Assembly (NCBI RefSeq): GCF_004795855.1
Contig: NZ_CP039252.1
Location: 3,720,001-3,784,000, forward strand
Length of the DNA stretch: 64,000 nt
Direction of reading: 5' to 3'
From: Hydrogenophaga sp. PAMC20947
GTDB taxonomy: Bacteria; Pseudomonadota; Gammaproteobacteria; Burkholderiales; Burkholderiaceae_C
This document shows, piece by piece, positions 63,265 through 64,000 of this stretch. Made by a program: the position numbers and the translations under genes. Position 1 is the first letter of the stretch. Each line of letters begins with the position of its first letter. The notes under the pieces are model-generated. The model saw only the letters and a list, made by a program, of their open reading frames with translations, did no database searches and was not told the DNA's origin.

Positions 63265-64000
63265 ATGCGCGTCCAAAACAAATCCATCATCGTCACCGGC
63301 GCCGGCAACGGCTTTGGTGAAAGCATCGCCAAACGCCTCGCCGCCGAAGGCGCCCAGGTGATCGTGAACGACATCGATACCGCGAACGGTGAACGCGTGG
63401 CCGCCGAGATCGTGGCCGCTGGCGGGCAAGCTTCTTTCTTCGCCGCCGACGTGACGAAATCGGCCGACATGAAAGCCCTGGTGGCCGCCGCTGTCGAGCG
63501 CCATGGCAAGCTCGACGCCATGGTCAACAACGCCGGCTGGACCCACAACAACAAGCCCGCGCTCGATGTGAGCGAAGACGAGTTTGACCGGGTGTACGCG
63601 ATCAACGTCAAGAGCCTCTACCTCGCCACGGTGCACGCCGTGCCTGCCCTGCGTGCCAATGGTGGTGGCTGCATGATCAACATCGCGTCCACGGCCGGGG
63701 TTCGCCCGCGCCCGGGTCTTACTTGGTACAACGGCACCAAAGGCGCGGTGATCACCACCTCCAAGTCGCTGGCGGCAGAGCTCGGCCCCGACAACATCCG
63801 CGTCAACTGCATCAATCCGGTGATGAACCCCTTCACCGGTCTGGGCGCGTCGTTCGCTGGCGGCGAGCTCACCGAAGAGCGTCTCACCAAGTTCCGCTCA
63901 ACGATTCCGCTGGGCCGCTTTTCCACCGGCGAAGACGTGGGGAATGCCGTGCTCTACCTCGCCAGCGACGAGGCCGCCTTCATCTCGGGCGTGTGTCTGG
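63265..64000 (+). CDS. Short-chain dehydrogenase/reductase (cut by the right edge)
   Basis: About 245 codons of a classical SDR are visible and the frame is open at the window end. Gly-rich NAD(P) motif: TGAGNGFGESIA; NNAG motif in MVNNAGWTHNN; catalytic Ser in INIASTAGV and Tyr-x3-Lys in WYNGTKGA. It starts at the ATG at 63265 with GGAGAT upstream, and follows the aldehyde dehydrogenase by 166 bases. The Asp in VIVNDID after the second strand suggests NAD preference. A polyol or hydroxy-acid substrate is plausible. Confidence 0.9.
   Translation, partial: MRVQNKSIIVTGAGNGFGESIAKRLAAEGAQVIVNDIDTANGERVAAEIVAAGGQASFFAADVTKSADMKALVAAAVERHGKLDAMVNNAGWTHNNKPALDVSEDEFDRVYAINVKSLYLATVHAVPALRANGGGCMINIASTAGVRPRPGLTWYNGTKGAVITTSKSLAAELGPDNIRVNCINPVMNPFTGLGASFAGGELTEERLTKFRSTIPLGRFSTGEDVGNAVLYLASDEAAFISGVCL

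Overview
This window comes from a GC-rich betaproteobacterial chromosome, most likely Burkholderiales, family Comamonadaceae (Hydrogenophaga/Acidovorax-like). That placement is an inference from gene content: a phasin-like protein, an 84-residue IF-1, an Ltn/Otn/Den tetronate cluster of the Cupriavidus type, two TRAP transporters and a minCDE operon. It also rests on a G/C-rich intergenic repeat present in several copies. I see no tRNA, rRNA, CRISPR, insertion sequence or prophage.

Layout. (1) 1-14.1 kb: polyamine catabolism. Present are a putrescine-type class III aminotransferase (cut by the left edge), gamma-glutamylputrescine synthetase, gamma-glutamyl-GABA hydrolase, a divergent MocR-type regulator, and then, after a TRAP transporter, a gamma-glutamylputrescine oxidase, an agmatinase-family ureohydrolase and a PotF-type binding lipoprotein. 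(2) 14.4-23.4 kb: small metabolic genes (GNAT, GST, SHOCT protein, SnoaL-like protein), an Isoquinoline-oxidoreductase-like molybdenum hydroxylase pair, an MFS exporter and a hemerythrin-domain protein with an FNR/ANR-type promoter. (3) 23.9-30.8 kb: metal stress. copA diverges from copZ-cueR across two CueR-type promoters; next come chrB-chrA-rhodanese and a Spy/CpxP-like protein with a His/Met-rich tail. (4) 31-34.8 kb: a histone-deacetylase-family deacylase beside a Pat/YfiQ-type lysine acetyltransferase. (5) 34.86-35.10 kb: an intergenic region with an AT-rich tract, TAG trinucleotides and clustered DnaA boxes, i.e. a replication-origin-like architecture without dnaA beside it. (6) 35.3-46.1 kb: housekeeping genes, namely a UbiA-family prenyltransferase, minCDE, ubiB, an M48 lipoprotein protease, infA with a long leader, a patatin and DAHP synthase. 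(7) 46.2-50.6 kb: a PQQ alcohol dehydrogenase with a lanthanide-type D-x-D signature, cytochrome c and a XoxJ-like protein, divergent from an AcoR-like regulator that lacks an AAA+ domain. (8) 50.7-52.9 kb: an NlpC/P60 lipoprotein, a DEDDh exonuclease and a Tim44-domain protein. (9) 53-64 kb: a tetronate (L-threonate/D-erythronate) operon with GntR regulator, LtnD, OtnK, OtnC, OtnI, DenD, a TRAP transporter, an aldehyde dehydrogenase and an SDR cut by the right edge.

How the genes work together. The left cluster would import putrescine/agmatine and turn it into GABA through gamma-glutamylated intermediates, with the aminotransferase as a parallel route. The right cluster would import C4 sugar acids and turn them into DHAP; the added ALDH/SDR suggest an upstream oxidation of tetritols or tetroses. 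Of the recognised genes left of 34.8 kb, 19 of 30 lie on the minus strand; right of it, 23 of 29 lie on the plus strand. That polarity change agrees with the origin-like sequence.
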